NCBI GenBank assembly: GCA_028714995.1
Contig: JAQTLI010000139.1
Location: forward strand, 1 to 7,194
DNA length: 7,194 bases
Direction of reading: 5' to 3'
Source of the DNA: Methylobacter sp.
GTDB taxonomy: Bacteria > Pseudomonadota > Gammaproteobacteria > Methylococcales > Methylomonadaceae
Part shown: positions 1 through 7,194 of the stretch, in pieces
How positions within the stretch are numbered: position 1 is the first letter of the stretch
Layout: each line of letters begins with the position of its first letter
The notes under the pieces: model-generated
What the model was told of the DNA's origin: nothing
The model's database searches: none
Seen by the model: the letters and a program-made list of their open reading frames with translations, nothing else
Program-made: the position numbers and the translations under genes

Positions 1-2446
1 CCCGGTCGTTGCGGTCGTACTGGAGTTGATGGGCGTAGCGGTAGGCGTCGGGCAGCTGAAGCAGGTTGCCTCTTGCGTGATATAGCGCCTGGGTTTTGTT
101 GCCGTGGCTGGCGGTGCAATGGGTCAGCTGGCCTAAGGCGTTGTAGCGATAGAAGCGCTGCTTGCCGGCGGTATCGGTGTCGCTCTTGACCAGGCCGAGC
201 GGGTCGTACTCGGTGCCGCTGGTGAGGCTTTCCACGCCTGCATGGTTGGTGTTGAGCAAAGTTTCACTGGTGGGCCGTTCGCGCTGATCCAGGCGTTTTT
301 TCTGGGTAAAGGTGGGATAGTTGATTTCGGTGGGCATCGACAGCGAACCCAGCGTCCCGATGGCTGTTCCGTCGGGGATGTTGTAGCCGAACCGGATTTG
401 ATTGCCGAGCGCGTCGCTGAATTGGGTCAGGCGCTGGAAGTTGTCGAACTCGACGTGCACCGTTCGGCCATCCTCGTCGGTGACCGACGTGGGCAGTCCG
501 TTGTTGTCGTATTGCTGCTTGGCGATGCCACCCACCGGGTTGGTGATCTGTGAAAGACGATTCATCGCATCATAGGCCGCCGCAATCTGCTTGCCGCGCG
601 CATCAGTCATACCGGTCAGGTTGCCGACCTTGTCGTAGGCATAGGCCGTTATGCGTCCCATGGCATCGGTCACTTTGACGAGATTGCCTTTGGCATCGAC
701 TTCAAAATGGGTCGTCTTATCGAGCGGATCAGTATAACTGATCAGATTGCCGGCGCGATCGAAGACATACTGCCGAACACCTCCTTCGGGGTCGGTGGTC
801 TTACTGACTTGGCCTTGTGAATCGTATTCGATGAGCCAGGTGGCATCGGGTGTGATAGTGCCGTTGCTTTCTGTGCGACCTTTACGGGTGATTTGCATGG
901 TCTGCCCCAGGCTGTTGACCTGGTATTCGGTGATACGTTGATCCGGTGTGCCTACTGCCTCGGTTTTTTTCAGCAGGTTGGTCTTGGCATCGTAAATGTA
1001 TTGTGTTTTTATGCCGGCTTCATCGACGGTCTCTGTTATCCGCTGGTTTTGGGCGGAATAGCTCTTTCGCCTGTTGGCTCCGTCCGGGTAATCGATGCGG
1101 GTGATCTGCTCGAATTCATTGCGGGTCAGCACTGTCTTGAAGCCACGCGCATTGGTATGCGTCTCGGTGCGGGCGGCGGTGTCGTAAATGACTTCATCGT
1201 CGGTGCGGCCGTTGGTGATTTTTCTGACCAGTTTGCCGCTATTGTCATAGATGGTGTCGTCTACCCGCCGTCCGGCTGCCGTGGCTGGACCAGTTACTTT
1301 AGCGTTATATTGCTGGTTGACATCGTCGAATCCATAAGCGTAATCGGTCACTCCGCCGTCGGTTGCGATACGTTGGGAAACCGAGCTGCCGGTGTAGGCG
1401 ATCTGCTCAACATGGCCCTCTGGGTCGGTGATGGAGATGATATAGCCCTGCGCGTCATAGCCGTAACTGGTGATATTGCCGCGTATGTCCGTGACTTTGG
1501 CCAGACGATTATTGGCATCATACTGGTAAGTCACCGTACGGGCAGGCAAATCCAGGTTATTGCCGGAAATCGGGAAATCGCTGACACCGGTCAGCAGCTC
1601 ACCGGTATAATGGAATGCCATCAAGACATGGCCATTGCCATCCACGACACCTCGCAAAATGCCGTTGCTGTCACGGGCCAGCCAGGTGGTATTGTTGTTA
1701 TGGTCGCCATAAGCCACGACCTGTCCTCGCAGGTTGTAGTCTATCCAGTCGCCTTCCCTATGCGTCCAGCGAAAGCCTTTGGGGATATCAACCGGGGCAA
1801 TCGTGACAGTGCCGGTCGCCAGTTGTGCGTCAAGGTTTTCAGAAGCAGACGGGAGCAAGCCCTTGACCGGTCGCATATCCAATACTGTACTGTTGTCGTA
1901 TACAAAGTGCCCGTTTTGGCCGACATAGAGTTCACTTTGCCGACGGATGCCTTCCAGGTTACCCACACCTATGGCAGAAGCTAGACAGCCCCCGGCAGTG
2001 CCGGCATCCACTACCGCAAGTGTTGGGTAGTCGGCCGTGACATCACTCATCATCTGGTTGAAGGGTTCGGAGCTGATGGCTGATACAGGTCCAGTCGTTA
2101 CCAAGCTGTCTGTATTATCGACCGAAATCCATTGCCATGTTCCGTTGGGCTGGGGAACCCGACTACAGGTGGGGTTGGTCCAGGACTGGGCAAGGCTTTC
2201 CCAATGGGAATTAAATTTCCAATGATGGCCATCCCACCAGCGCAGCCAACGCACTTTGCCGCTTGTGCTTTCCAGTATCAGGTCATTCGCCTTGATATTG
2301 GCGTAGCCATTGGGCATGGAAACCGACAAGCCGCTCCCTATTCCTTCGGCACGCACACTGCCCATCGCCGTCAGCAAAACTACCGCAACGAGTATAAGGA
2401 GCGCTCTACATTGTTCAGACAGGCTCTTTACTATTTGTTGATTCAT
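1..2446 (-). CDS. Exported RHS/YD-repeat protein, N-terminal 815 codons (3' end beyond left edge)
   Basis: Reading back from ATG at 2446, the frame has no stop to the left edge (815 codons). Residues 1-33 form a Sec signal peptide: a polar start with Lys7 and Arg14, a hydrophobic core LLILVAVVLL, and a likely cut after SVRA. Residues 34-300 are a non-repeat N-terminal region that is strikingly Trp-rich (W67, W70, W71, W76, W82, W89, W104, W106), with Cys94 and Cys154 able to pair. It ends in the WTHREGDWIDYNLRGQ type of motif often seen ahead of RHS cores. From about residue 305 to the edge there are YD repeats such as YQYDANNRLAKVTD and YAYDKVGNLTGMTDARG. RHS proteins in general fold YD repeats into a hollow shell, often enclosing a C-terminal toxin; that end is not visible, so no toxin activity can be assigned. 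The signal peptide, and the lack of a PAAR domain, argue for Sec export rather than type VI loading. The gene lies 34 bp after the Ig/Fn3 gene, probably in the same operon. Confidence 0.93.
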   Translation of the reverse strand, partial: MNQQIVKSLSEQCRALLILVAVVLLTAMGSVRAEGIGSGLSVSMPNGYANIKANDLILESTSGKVRWLRWWDGHHWKFNSHWESLAQSWTNPTCSRVPQPNGTWQWISVDNTDSLVTTGPVSAISSEPFNQMMSDVTADYPTLAVVDAGTAGGCLASAIGVGNLEGIRRQSELYVGQNGHFVYDNSTVLDMRPVKGLLPSASENLDAQLATGTVTIAPVDIPKGFRWTHREGDWIDYNLRGQVVAYGDHNNNTTWLARDSNGILRGVVDGNGHVLMAFHYTGELLTGVSDFPISGNNLDLPARTVTYQYDANNRLAKVTDIRGNITSYGYDAQGYIISITDPEGHVEQIAYTGSSVSQRIATDGGVTDYAYGFDDVNQQYNAKVTGPATAAGRRVDDTIYDNSGKLVRKITNGRTDDEVIYDTAARTETHTNARGFKTVLTRNEFEQITRIDYPDGANRRKSYSAQNQRITETVDEAGIKTQYIYDAKTNLLKKTEAVGTPDQRITEYQVNSLGQTMQITRKGRTESNGTITPDATWLIEYDSQGQVSKTTDPEGGVRQYVFDRAGNLISYTDPLDKTTHFEVDAKGNLVKVTDAMGRITAYAYDKVGNLTGMTDARGKQIAAAYDAMNRLSQITNPVGGIAKQQYDNNGLPTSVTDEDGRTVHVEFDNFQRLTQFSDALGNQIRFGYNIPDGTAIGTLGSLSMPTEINYPTFTQKKRLDQRERPTSETLLNTNHAGVESLTSGTEYDPLGLVKSDTDTAGKQRFYRYNALGQLTHCTASHGNKTQALYHARGNLLQLPDAYRYAHQLQYDRNDR
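2..1546 (-). repeat. YD-repeat array inside the RHS gene
   Basis: These are degenerate protein-level repeats of about 20 residues, encoded on the minus strand. Examples in order are YGYDAQGYIISITDPEG, YIYDAKTNLLKKTEA, EYDSQGQVSKTTDPEG, YVFDRAGNLISYTDP, YAYDKVGNLTGMTDARG, AYDAMNRLSQITNPVG and QYDNNGLPTSVTDEDG. The pattern is Y-x-Y-D-x-x-G/N-x-L followed by a T-D-x-x-G turn, as in RHS, WapA and TcC-type shells. Between about 900 and 1340 the repeats are less regular. The array continues past the left edge, so the full count is unknown. The DNA is not an exact tandem repeat; the similarity is at the protein level. Confidence 0.9.
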
Positions 2447-2490
2447 TTTAATTCCCAAGTCGGCATTGCTTTCAAGGCGTTTATGAGCAT
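2443..2490 (-). CDS. Possible 15-codon coupling peptide between the two large genes
   Basis: A small frame starts at ATG 2490, encodes MLINALKAMPTWELK, and ends with TGA at 2445-2443. It overlaps the last codons and stop of the Ig/Fn3 gene. Its TGA overlaps the RHS start as ATGA. GGAGG lies 6 bases before its ATG, a good Shine-Dalgarno, while the RHS start itself has only a weak GGGA. The same GGAGG also encodes Gly-Gly in the upstream protein, so it may be coincidental. If translated, it would hand ribosomes on to the RHS start rather than make a functional peptide. A nested ATG at 2466 uses the same frame and stop. No homology is claimed. Confidence 0.3.
   Translation of the reverse strand: MLINALKAMPTWELK
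2447..2480 (-). promoter_or_regulatory. Short intergenic junction with weak RHS ribosome-binding site
   Basis: Only 34 bp separate the TAA of the Ig/Fn3 gene from the RHS ATG. Read on the minus strand the segment ends CTTGGGAATTAAAATG, where GGGA is the only purine stretch at a plausible distance, so the site is weak. I see no hairpin followed by a T-run and no convincing -35/-10 pair. This supports co-transcription. Any operon promoter would lie beyond the right edge of the window. Confidence 0.5.
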
Positions 2491-5400
2491 TGTGAACCTC
2501 CGCCTTTAGGCGTTTTCTTGCAATCGCGCGAGGTTCCCGGCAGTGGATTTCCTATAGTCCCGCCGCCACCGAAGCCACCGCCACTGCCGCCGCCTCCGCC
2601 TCCAAAGCCACCACCAATTCCGGAACCAGCCGGGCAAGAGCTATTGCTTCCAGAGAACCAGTATGTCGATGCTCCACCAGTCGATTCAGTACCATTGGCG
2701 CATACGTAGTCATAATCCACTTTGAGAGAATTGCTGTAGTTATAACACCCTCCACCAGATGCCGTAGCGGCAGAAGCCGTTGAATCCAGGGATTGCAGAG
2801 CTACTACCCGGTAAGGAATGGTCAAGCGTTGCTTGGCTTCCAGTGTAGAAGGGACATCCACCAGGAATTCATACCGGAAGAAGCCATCGCTGGCAGGTAA
2901 TTGTTGGGTGACGTGGTCGGCACGGACGAGGCCATAATTGGTCAAGGTCAATTCACCGAAGTATACGTCGCCGACACCCATCTTGGGCAGGTTGATACTG
3001 GCAGGCTGAATGACCACCACAGGTGCCGGCACGTCCGTTTCGAAGGTTGCATACAGGGTAATGTCGTAACGATCATCAATGGTAATTTCTTTTACGCTCC
3101 ATTCCACCGAGATCAGGTTATATTTCAAGAATACCGGCTGGTTAAAGGTAATGTCGGGCTTGACCAACAAGCGTCCGCCTATCTCCTCGTGGTTGATCGC
3201 CTTGGCACGGAACTGGTAGCGGCCTGCAGGCAAGTCCTTGAATAGGGCCTCACCTAGGCTATCTGTGACGAGTTCCTGGGTAACAGTCGACACATCCTCG
3301 TTTTGTACGGTGATGGTGGAGCCGGCAAGTCCTTGAATCAGATTTCCATTTTTGTCCACGGTAGCGGTATAGATATCTGAAGCCTTAAACAACAAGTTGC
3401 CTTGGCCACTTTGGGTGACGCTCACGAACACGTTAAGGCTCTGCTGGGTAATATTGTCCCCGGAAACTACCAGTTTGAATTTATACACCCCGTCCGTTGT
3501 TCCCTCCGGTGGATTAAAAGACAAGTCAATGGTTCTTTTATCGCCCACAGCCAGTGTTCCATTGGCCTGAGTTAGGATACTAGCCCAGTTTGGCACAGTA
3601 TCGCCATTTGAATTGGTGAGTTGAAAGCTAAGGTTTTGCGCTTCTTGTATTCCTTTGTTCTGAACGATGATCGACTCAATTTGACTGCCTCCAGAAGCCA
3701 TTCCGGTTTCCACAAAACTAGGCGTACTGGTCAAGAAGGGTTTGGCTTCAGTCAAAGTATAATCCACCTTGACCTGTCCTATAGGTGAGCTTTGATGCTC
3801 ATCGCTTAGGACATTCAGGATCAGGCTGCCCGAAAGTTGCGCAGTGCTGTCGGCAGTGAATACCACTGGCAATTCGGTACTCTGCTTATCTGCTACATTG
3901 ACCGGCGATGGCAGTTGTACGTTGATTCCAGTAGGCAACTGACCTGTTGCCTGGCTGGCGGCATCAAACGTCAACTTCAGGTTGGTGGCCACCGAACCCG
4001 GCCCTGCTTTTGCAGTAAACGGTAGGGTGTACGGCAAGTTCTTCGGGAGATCCAGCTTAAACGGACTTGGGCCAACCGTGACGCGGTTGATACTGAAGGT
4101 TTTCTGTTCAGGCCGGTCAGTGACATCTGGATGCACGACGCTGACTTTATACAAGCCCGAGTCGATGAATGTTGGCGTGAAGGTGTAGGTATATTTTCCA
4201 GTGCTATCCGTCAATACGCTGAACACCCGCTCGAAGCCTTGCTGGTTAAACACCACCTTGAGACGGCTGTTGGGTAACGGTGTATTAGTGTTCCGATCCA
4301 ATGCGCGTCCCTTTATGACTATATCCTGGTCGCCAAAGGAACTGGTTGGAGTGACATCGGTGACTTCACCAAAATAGGCAGTGTCGACCAGTGAGACGGT
4401 TTTTTCAGAACCACTCCCCGGAATCACGACTTCATCGTCTTTTCCAGTATGGTATCGAAGCTTATCGACTTCCAGCTTGACCTTAACGTTGGTCAGGCTG
4501 GTCGCGGGCACGTTAAGCGCGAACTCATCGGAGACATAGCTGGCTCCGGCAGGAATGCGGGCGACGGTCTGGCCGTTCGCAAGCGAAACCACATTGGCGC
4601 CCAACCCCTGCTTGTAGGGCTGCATAGCCAGCACATTACCATCGTCGTCAAGAATCTTGAAGCGCAATTCGGTGGATTCGGCTTGACCGTTCTGCGTCGC
4701 GGTCAGTAGTTCGACCTCGGTGTCGGTAGTGTTTTCGATGGTGAGTTTCAACTTGCCTGTGGCGCCCCGGGTAAAGTCATAGGTAGACATGCCGACCACC
4801 AGACTGCCCTCGGTGACATCGATAGCCTGGTCGTGAGACAGCGTCACCAGCTCACCTTCATTGGGGGCTATTTCGACACGGACTTGTGCCATCCCCGTAT
4901 CAGGAAGCCCGGCATAACCGCCCACCACGACCGGAACCAGGAGGGTCTCACCGGCACCAACGTTAACGGATTGGGACGGATGATCTTTAAACTGGGTAGC
5001 CGACTTATCGATGGGTAATCGAACCACGACATGCAAATTATTGAGTGGACTGCTCGAATGGTTGACAACCCTCATCTGGAGCTGGTTCATAACGCCGCGT
5101 TGAATCGGCAGGCCGCTGGCGATAGTCGCTGTCACACTGGGCAGCAACAGGCTGCGCGGCATCTCGACGCCGTTGGCATCCATAGAGGACACAGTGTAAA
5201 GGCGATCGCCGCCGTTATAGCCGGTATCGGTGAAACTCAAGGTCGTGATCGGATTCGGCGTCAGCAGTGCTTTGGGGAGGTTCGTGCCCGTAGCGACATA
5301 GACCTGATACGCCGTAACATCGCCATTCGGAGCAGTCCAGCCAACGGTGGGCAAGCCGTCGCCGCCGATCCGATCGATCTTCAATTGGGATACCGGCAAC

Positions 5401-6630
5401 AGGCTGGCATTGAGGTAAGCCGAATCGGACAGGTTTGACTCGTTACCGGCCGCATCCAATGCAGTGACAGCATATGCGCCTTCGGTCGCGGATGGAGCGA
5501 CATCGGTCGCCGTCATTTCCTTAATGCCAGTCTTAATCGGCATCAAGCCGTCAACGCTGGTAAGGCTGGCGCCGGCTGAGCGATAAAGATTATAACTGGC
5601 GACAGTCCCTTGCAAAGGCGCTTGCCATTCGGCCACGATGCCTTGTCCAGTCAGCCGTAATGCGAGATTCTGCGGCGATGCTGGCGGGGTTGCACTCGCC
5701 ACTACCGTTACCGGCAAACTCTGGCCGGAAATCGCTTCCTCACCATTGGCTTTGCGTACTGAAGCGACTGCATATTGATAAGTTCCATCCTGAGGCGTTT
5801 GATCGAGATAATTGGTACCGGATGCGCGTGTCAGCGCTTGCAGTTCTGGCTGGTCAGGAGCCTGGCGGTAAAGCTGGTAACTCTCGGCCTGACCAACCGC
5901 CTGCCAGGTCAGCTTGACCTTGCCGCCGGGCTGGGCTTTCGCCGTAAATTCGGATGGCACATCCAGCGGCGGCAGACTGCCTTGATAAACCTGGAAGCGA
6001 TTGCTTGCCAGAATATTGGTTGATACGTTATCCAGATCATCGATAGCCTGGAAGCTGAAGGTCAACGTTTCTGGGCTACCTGCACCGGCATCGGAGGGCA
6101 GGATGAAGCTGCCGGTCCAGATGGTTGGATTGACTGGCGCAAGTTCGGTCAAAAGGATCGGGGTTCTTCCGGTTCCCGACAATAAAGTGCTCACCTGCGG
6201 CGGTGCCTTGGGCGGTTTGTTAAAGCTGAGCGTCGCCTCTACCGTTTGGGGCTTGTCATTATTAATGGGCGACACCGGATTCAGGGCAATGCCGTAAAGC
6301 GCAGGACCAGCTGTGTCGAGATTAAGAGTTGCGCCACCATCGATTTCGGTGCCCCGGTTTCCGACGGCATCCCGCGCAGAGAACAAGGTATTGGCGAGGC
6401 CGGAAGGCGTTTTGGCGCCTACCTCAAAACTCCCTGCATAGGTCGTATTATCGGTTTGCGCTAAAACGATAGCTATGGGCACGCCCCCTTGCGGAACCAC
6501 GGAAAGGAACGGCGCACTCGGCAACGCTTCACTGGTCATCAGCAGCACGTTAACTTGCCCCTGGCCTATGCGGCCGGTGGCGGGGTTGCTCTTGCCGAGC
6601 GGCCTATAGACAATGGACAGGGCGCGCGGC
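2481..6630 (-). CDS. Multidomain Ig-like/Fn3/CARDB-like surface protein, C-terminal part (downstream of frameshift)
   Basis: The frame is open from just after an in-frame stop at 6639-6641 to TAA at 2481-2483. A gene caller would probably start at GTG 6548, giving 1355 residues, but that falls mid-domain with no signal peptide. The first residues, SIVYRPLGKSNPATGRIG, continue the protein encoded in the other frame to the right. Numbered from GTG 6548: Ig-like segments 1-80 and 80-190; Fn3 domains at about 193-283, 286-381 and 383-475, with recurrent YQLYR/YNLYR strands; a CARDB-like module 477-580; further beta-sandwich regions 580-720, 828-930 and 931-1043; carboxypeptidase-regulatory-like modules 725-828 and 1050-1150 (TDSTGKYTY, TDSLGEALF turns); and a distinctive module 1172-1260. 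A Cys-containing, Gly-rich tail closes the protein. No catalytic motif is visible. A surface stalk or adhesin role is inferred from the architecture and from the exported RHS protein encoded next. Confidence 0.88.
2559..2627 (-). repeat. Gly-rich low-complexity tail of the Ig/Fn3 protein
   Basis: Residues 1308-1330 (counted from GTG 6548) are almost pure glycine with Ser, Ile and Phe. They contain GGGFGGGG twice, separated by GGS. On the plus strand the segment reads as a run of CCG/CCA/CCT triplets. It is followed by a short basic tail with two cysteines (residues 1331-1355). This is probably a flexible linker or a protein-protein contact region at the C-terminus. The triplet run could change length by slippage while staying in frame. 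Confidence 0.8.
2911..3033 (-). other. Distinctive C-terminal module, residues 1172-1212 of the Ig/Fn3 protein
   Basis: This stretch begins VPAPVVVIQPASINLP, passes through GDVYFGELTLTNYGL and ends RADHV. The pattern of a proline-bounded beta strand, then 'G-D/x-V-x-x-G-E-L-T-L-T-N-Y/x-G' and a polar turn resembles HYDIN/NEW-type beta-sandwich modules, in which the first strand sets up an 'x-L-T-N-x-G' motif. It is the last folded unit before the Cys-containing, Gly-rich tail. I recognise the general type but cannot name a specific family. Confidence 0.5.
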
Positions 6631-7194
6631 GCGCGGTGCTATCCGACACTACCTGCGCAAAGTTGCTGGGCGTCGAAGGCGTGCCTGCTGCATTGACCGC
6701 AACGACACGGTAAACCCAGGAACCATCCTGCGGTGGTAAATCATCGAAACTGGTAACTGTCAGCGTGCTGGTGTTCACGTTGATGGCTTCGGTGATTGAA
6801 TCAAACGCCGTTGCGGAACGGTAGAGGTCATAACCCACGGCGTTAGGGTCGGTCGAGCGAGTCCATACCAAACGTACCTTACCGGCAGCCTGGGCCGTTG
6901 CGGTGAGTCTGCCGGGGCTTGAGGGAATAGTTTGATCCAGAGTGACGAGCACGACAGCGGAGGCAGGGCCAGTCCCGTACTGATCCGTAGCCGTCGCCTG
7001 GATTTGATTACTGCCAGTGGTCAACGTGACCGACGTAGTGAAATGTCCGTCACTGCCTGCGACAATCACAGGCCCTGTCGCCTTGGCGTTGACGAAGAGT
7101 TGCACATCACTTCCCGGTTGGGCTGTACCGGAAACAGCAATTGTTGCCGTGTGTGAACTGGACCCGCTGACCGGTTGACTTAGCACCGGGGCTG
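6566..7194 (-). pseudogene. Ig-like/Fn3 surface protein, upstream part ending at a frameshift (5' end beyond right edge)
   Basis: The minus-strand frame enters from the right edge and stops at TAG 6566-6568 (208 residues visible). It has no start in the window: GTG at 7186 is mid-protein, since APVLSQPVSG reads on from the edge. It encodes a bacterial Ig-like domain (HTATIAVSGTAQPGSDVQLF through NQIQATATDQYGTGPAS) and then an Fn3 domain (GKVRLVWTRSTDPNAVGYDL through DGSWVYRVVAVNAAGTPS). After VVSDSTA the sequence becomes low-complexity and proline-rich (RRAPCPLSIGRSARATPPPA), typical of out-of-frame reading. The expected continuation, ALSIVYRPLGKSNPATG, is found in the next frame. This is therefore the N-terminal side of the large protein described at 2481-6630. 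Called broken as read; it may be intact if the frameshift is an error or a switchable site. Confidence 0.8.
6621..6637 (-). other. Frameshift site in a GC-only tandem heptamer
   Basis: The plus strand carries GGCGCGC twice in tandem (6621-6627 and 6628-6634) followed by GG. Here the coding frame of the Ig/Fn3 protein switches. Reading TCG GAT AGC ACC GCG in the upstream frame and CGC GCC CTG TCC ATT in the downstream frame, the window has two bases (one GC) more than the continuous S-D-S-T-A-P-R-A-L-S-I would need. Gaining one further heptamer would also restore frame without adding a stop. A short GC dinucleotide run is prone both to replication slippage and to sequencing or assembly error, and the sequence alone cannot tell which. 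Confidence 0.75.

Noticed and set aside
893..1984. 363-codon plus-strand open frame antisense to the RHS gene
   Set aside because: It shares codon boundaries with the RHS frame, so the strong YD-repeat codon bias keeps the mirror frame free of stops. The product has no recognisable domain, while the minus-strand reading is unmistakably RHS.
2447..2480. Intrinsic terminator or separate promoter between the two genes
   Set aside because: 34 bp with no stable hairpin plus T-run and no convincing promoter boxes on the minus strand.
2132..2509. 125-codon plus-strand frame across the junction of the two genes
   Set aside because: It is antisense to the RHS signal peptide and N-terminal region, shows no recognisable domain, and is best explained as a shadow of the coding strand.
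2518..2709. Proline-rich plus-strand frame (runs of PPPPKPPP)
   Set aside because: It is the mirror of the Gly-rich tail: GGN codons read as NCC on the other strand. No start site or domain supports it.
3229..3338. Exact 15-base direct repeat (ggcaagtccttgaat at 3229-3243 and 3324-3338)
   Set aside because: The two copies are read in different frames (FKDLPA versus IQGLAG) and have no similar flanks. A single short match within a 7-kb window is weak evidence for an element.
5031..5438. 135-codon plus-strand frame antisense to the Fn3 domains
   Set aside because: No recognisable motif, fully inside a well-supported minus-strand domain region, and of a length expected by chance at this GC content.
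6546..6548. GTG at 6548 as the true start of a separate 1355-residue protein
   Set aside because: It lies in the middle of a folded segment with in-frame homologous-looking sequence upstream (SIVYRPLGKSNPATG), has no signal peptide, and its only purine run is about 9 bases away. A frameshifted single gene explains it better.

Overview
The window is a protein-coding stretch read entirely from the minus strand. It holds two very large genes for exported or cell-surface repeat proteins, and both run off an end of the window. Transcription goes from the right edge to the left edge. Long, densely packed minus-strand frames, a Sec-type signal peptide and RHS/YD repeats together with fibronectin type III (Fn3) and Ig-like modules point to a Gram-negative bacterium. 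A gamma- or betaproteobacterium is my best guess, but there is no rRNA or housekeeping gene to fix the lineage. GC content varies: about 65% in a hand-counted line at the left edge and about 40-47% in lines near 3.4-3.6 kb.

Right half (about 2481-7194): a multidomain protein built almost only from beta-sandwich modules. In order these are an Ig-like domain, an Fn3 domain, a linker, two further Ig-like segments, three Fn3 domains, CARDB-like and other NEW/HYDIN-like modules, two carboxypeptidase-regulatory-like modules, a distinctive C-terminal module, and a Cys-containing, Gly-rich tail. Its 5' end lies beyond the right edge. The frame is broken near 6621-6637 inside a GC-only tandem heptamer. 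The two halves are plainly one protein, so this is a genuine frameshift, a phase-variable site or a sequencing error.

Left half (1-2446): 34 bp downstream starts an RHS/YD-repeat protein. It has a clear signal peptide, a Trp-rich N-terminal region and an array of YD repeats that fills the frame to the left edge. The part that would hold the RHS core end and any variable toxin tip is outside the window.

The two genes probably form one operon. A 15-codon reading frame with a good Shine-Dalgarno (GGAGG) starts inside the end of the first gene and ends in an ATGA overlap with the RHS start, which suggests translational coupling. My inference is a surface stalk or adhesin made together with an exported RHS shell. 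No PAAR, VgrG, integrase, transposase, CRISPR, tRNA or rRNA is visible. No stretch over 300 bases lacks a gene, and the longer plus-strand frames are antisense shadows.
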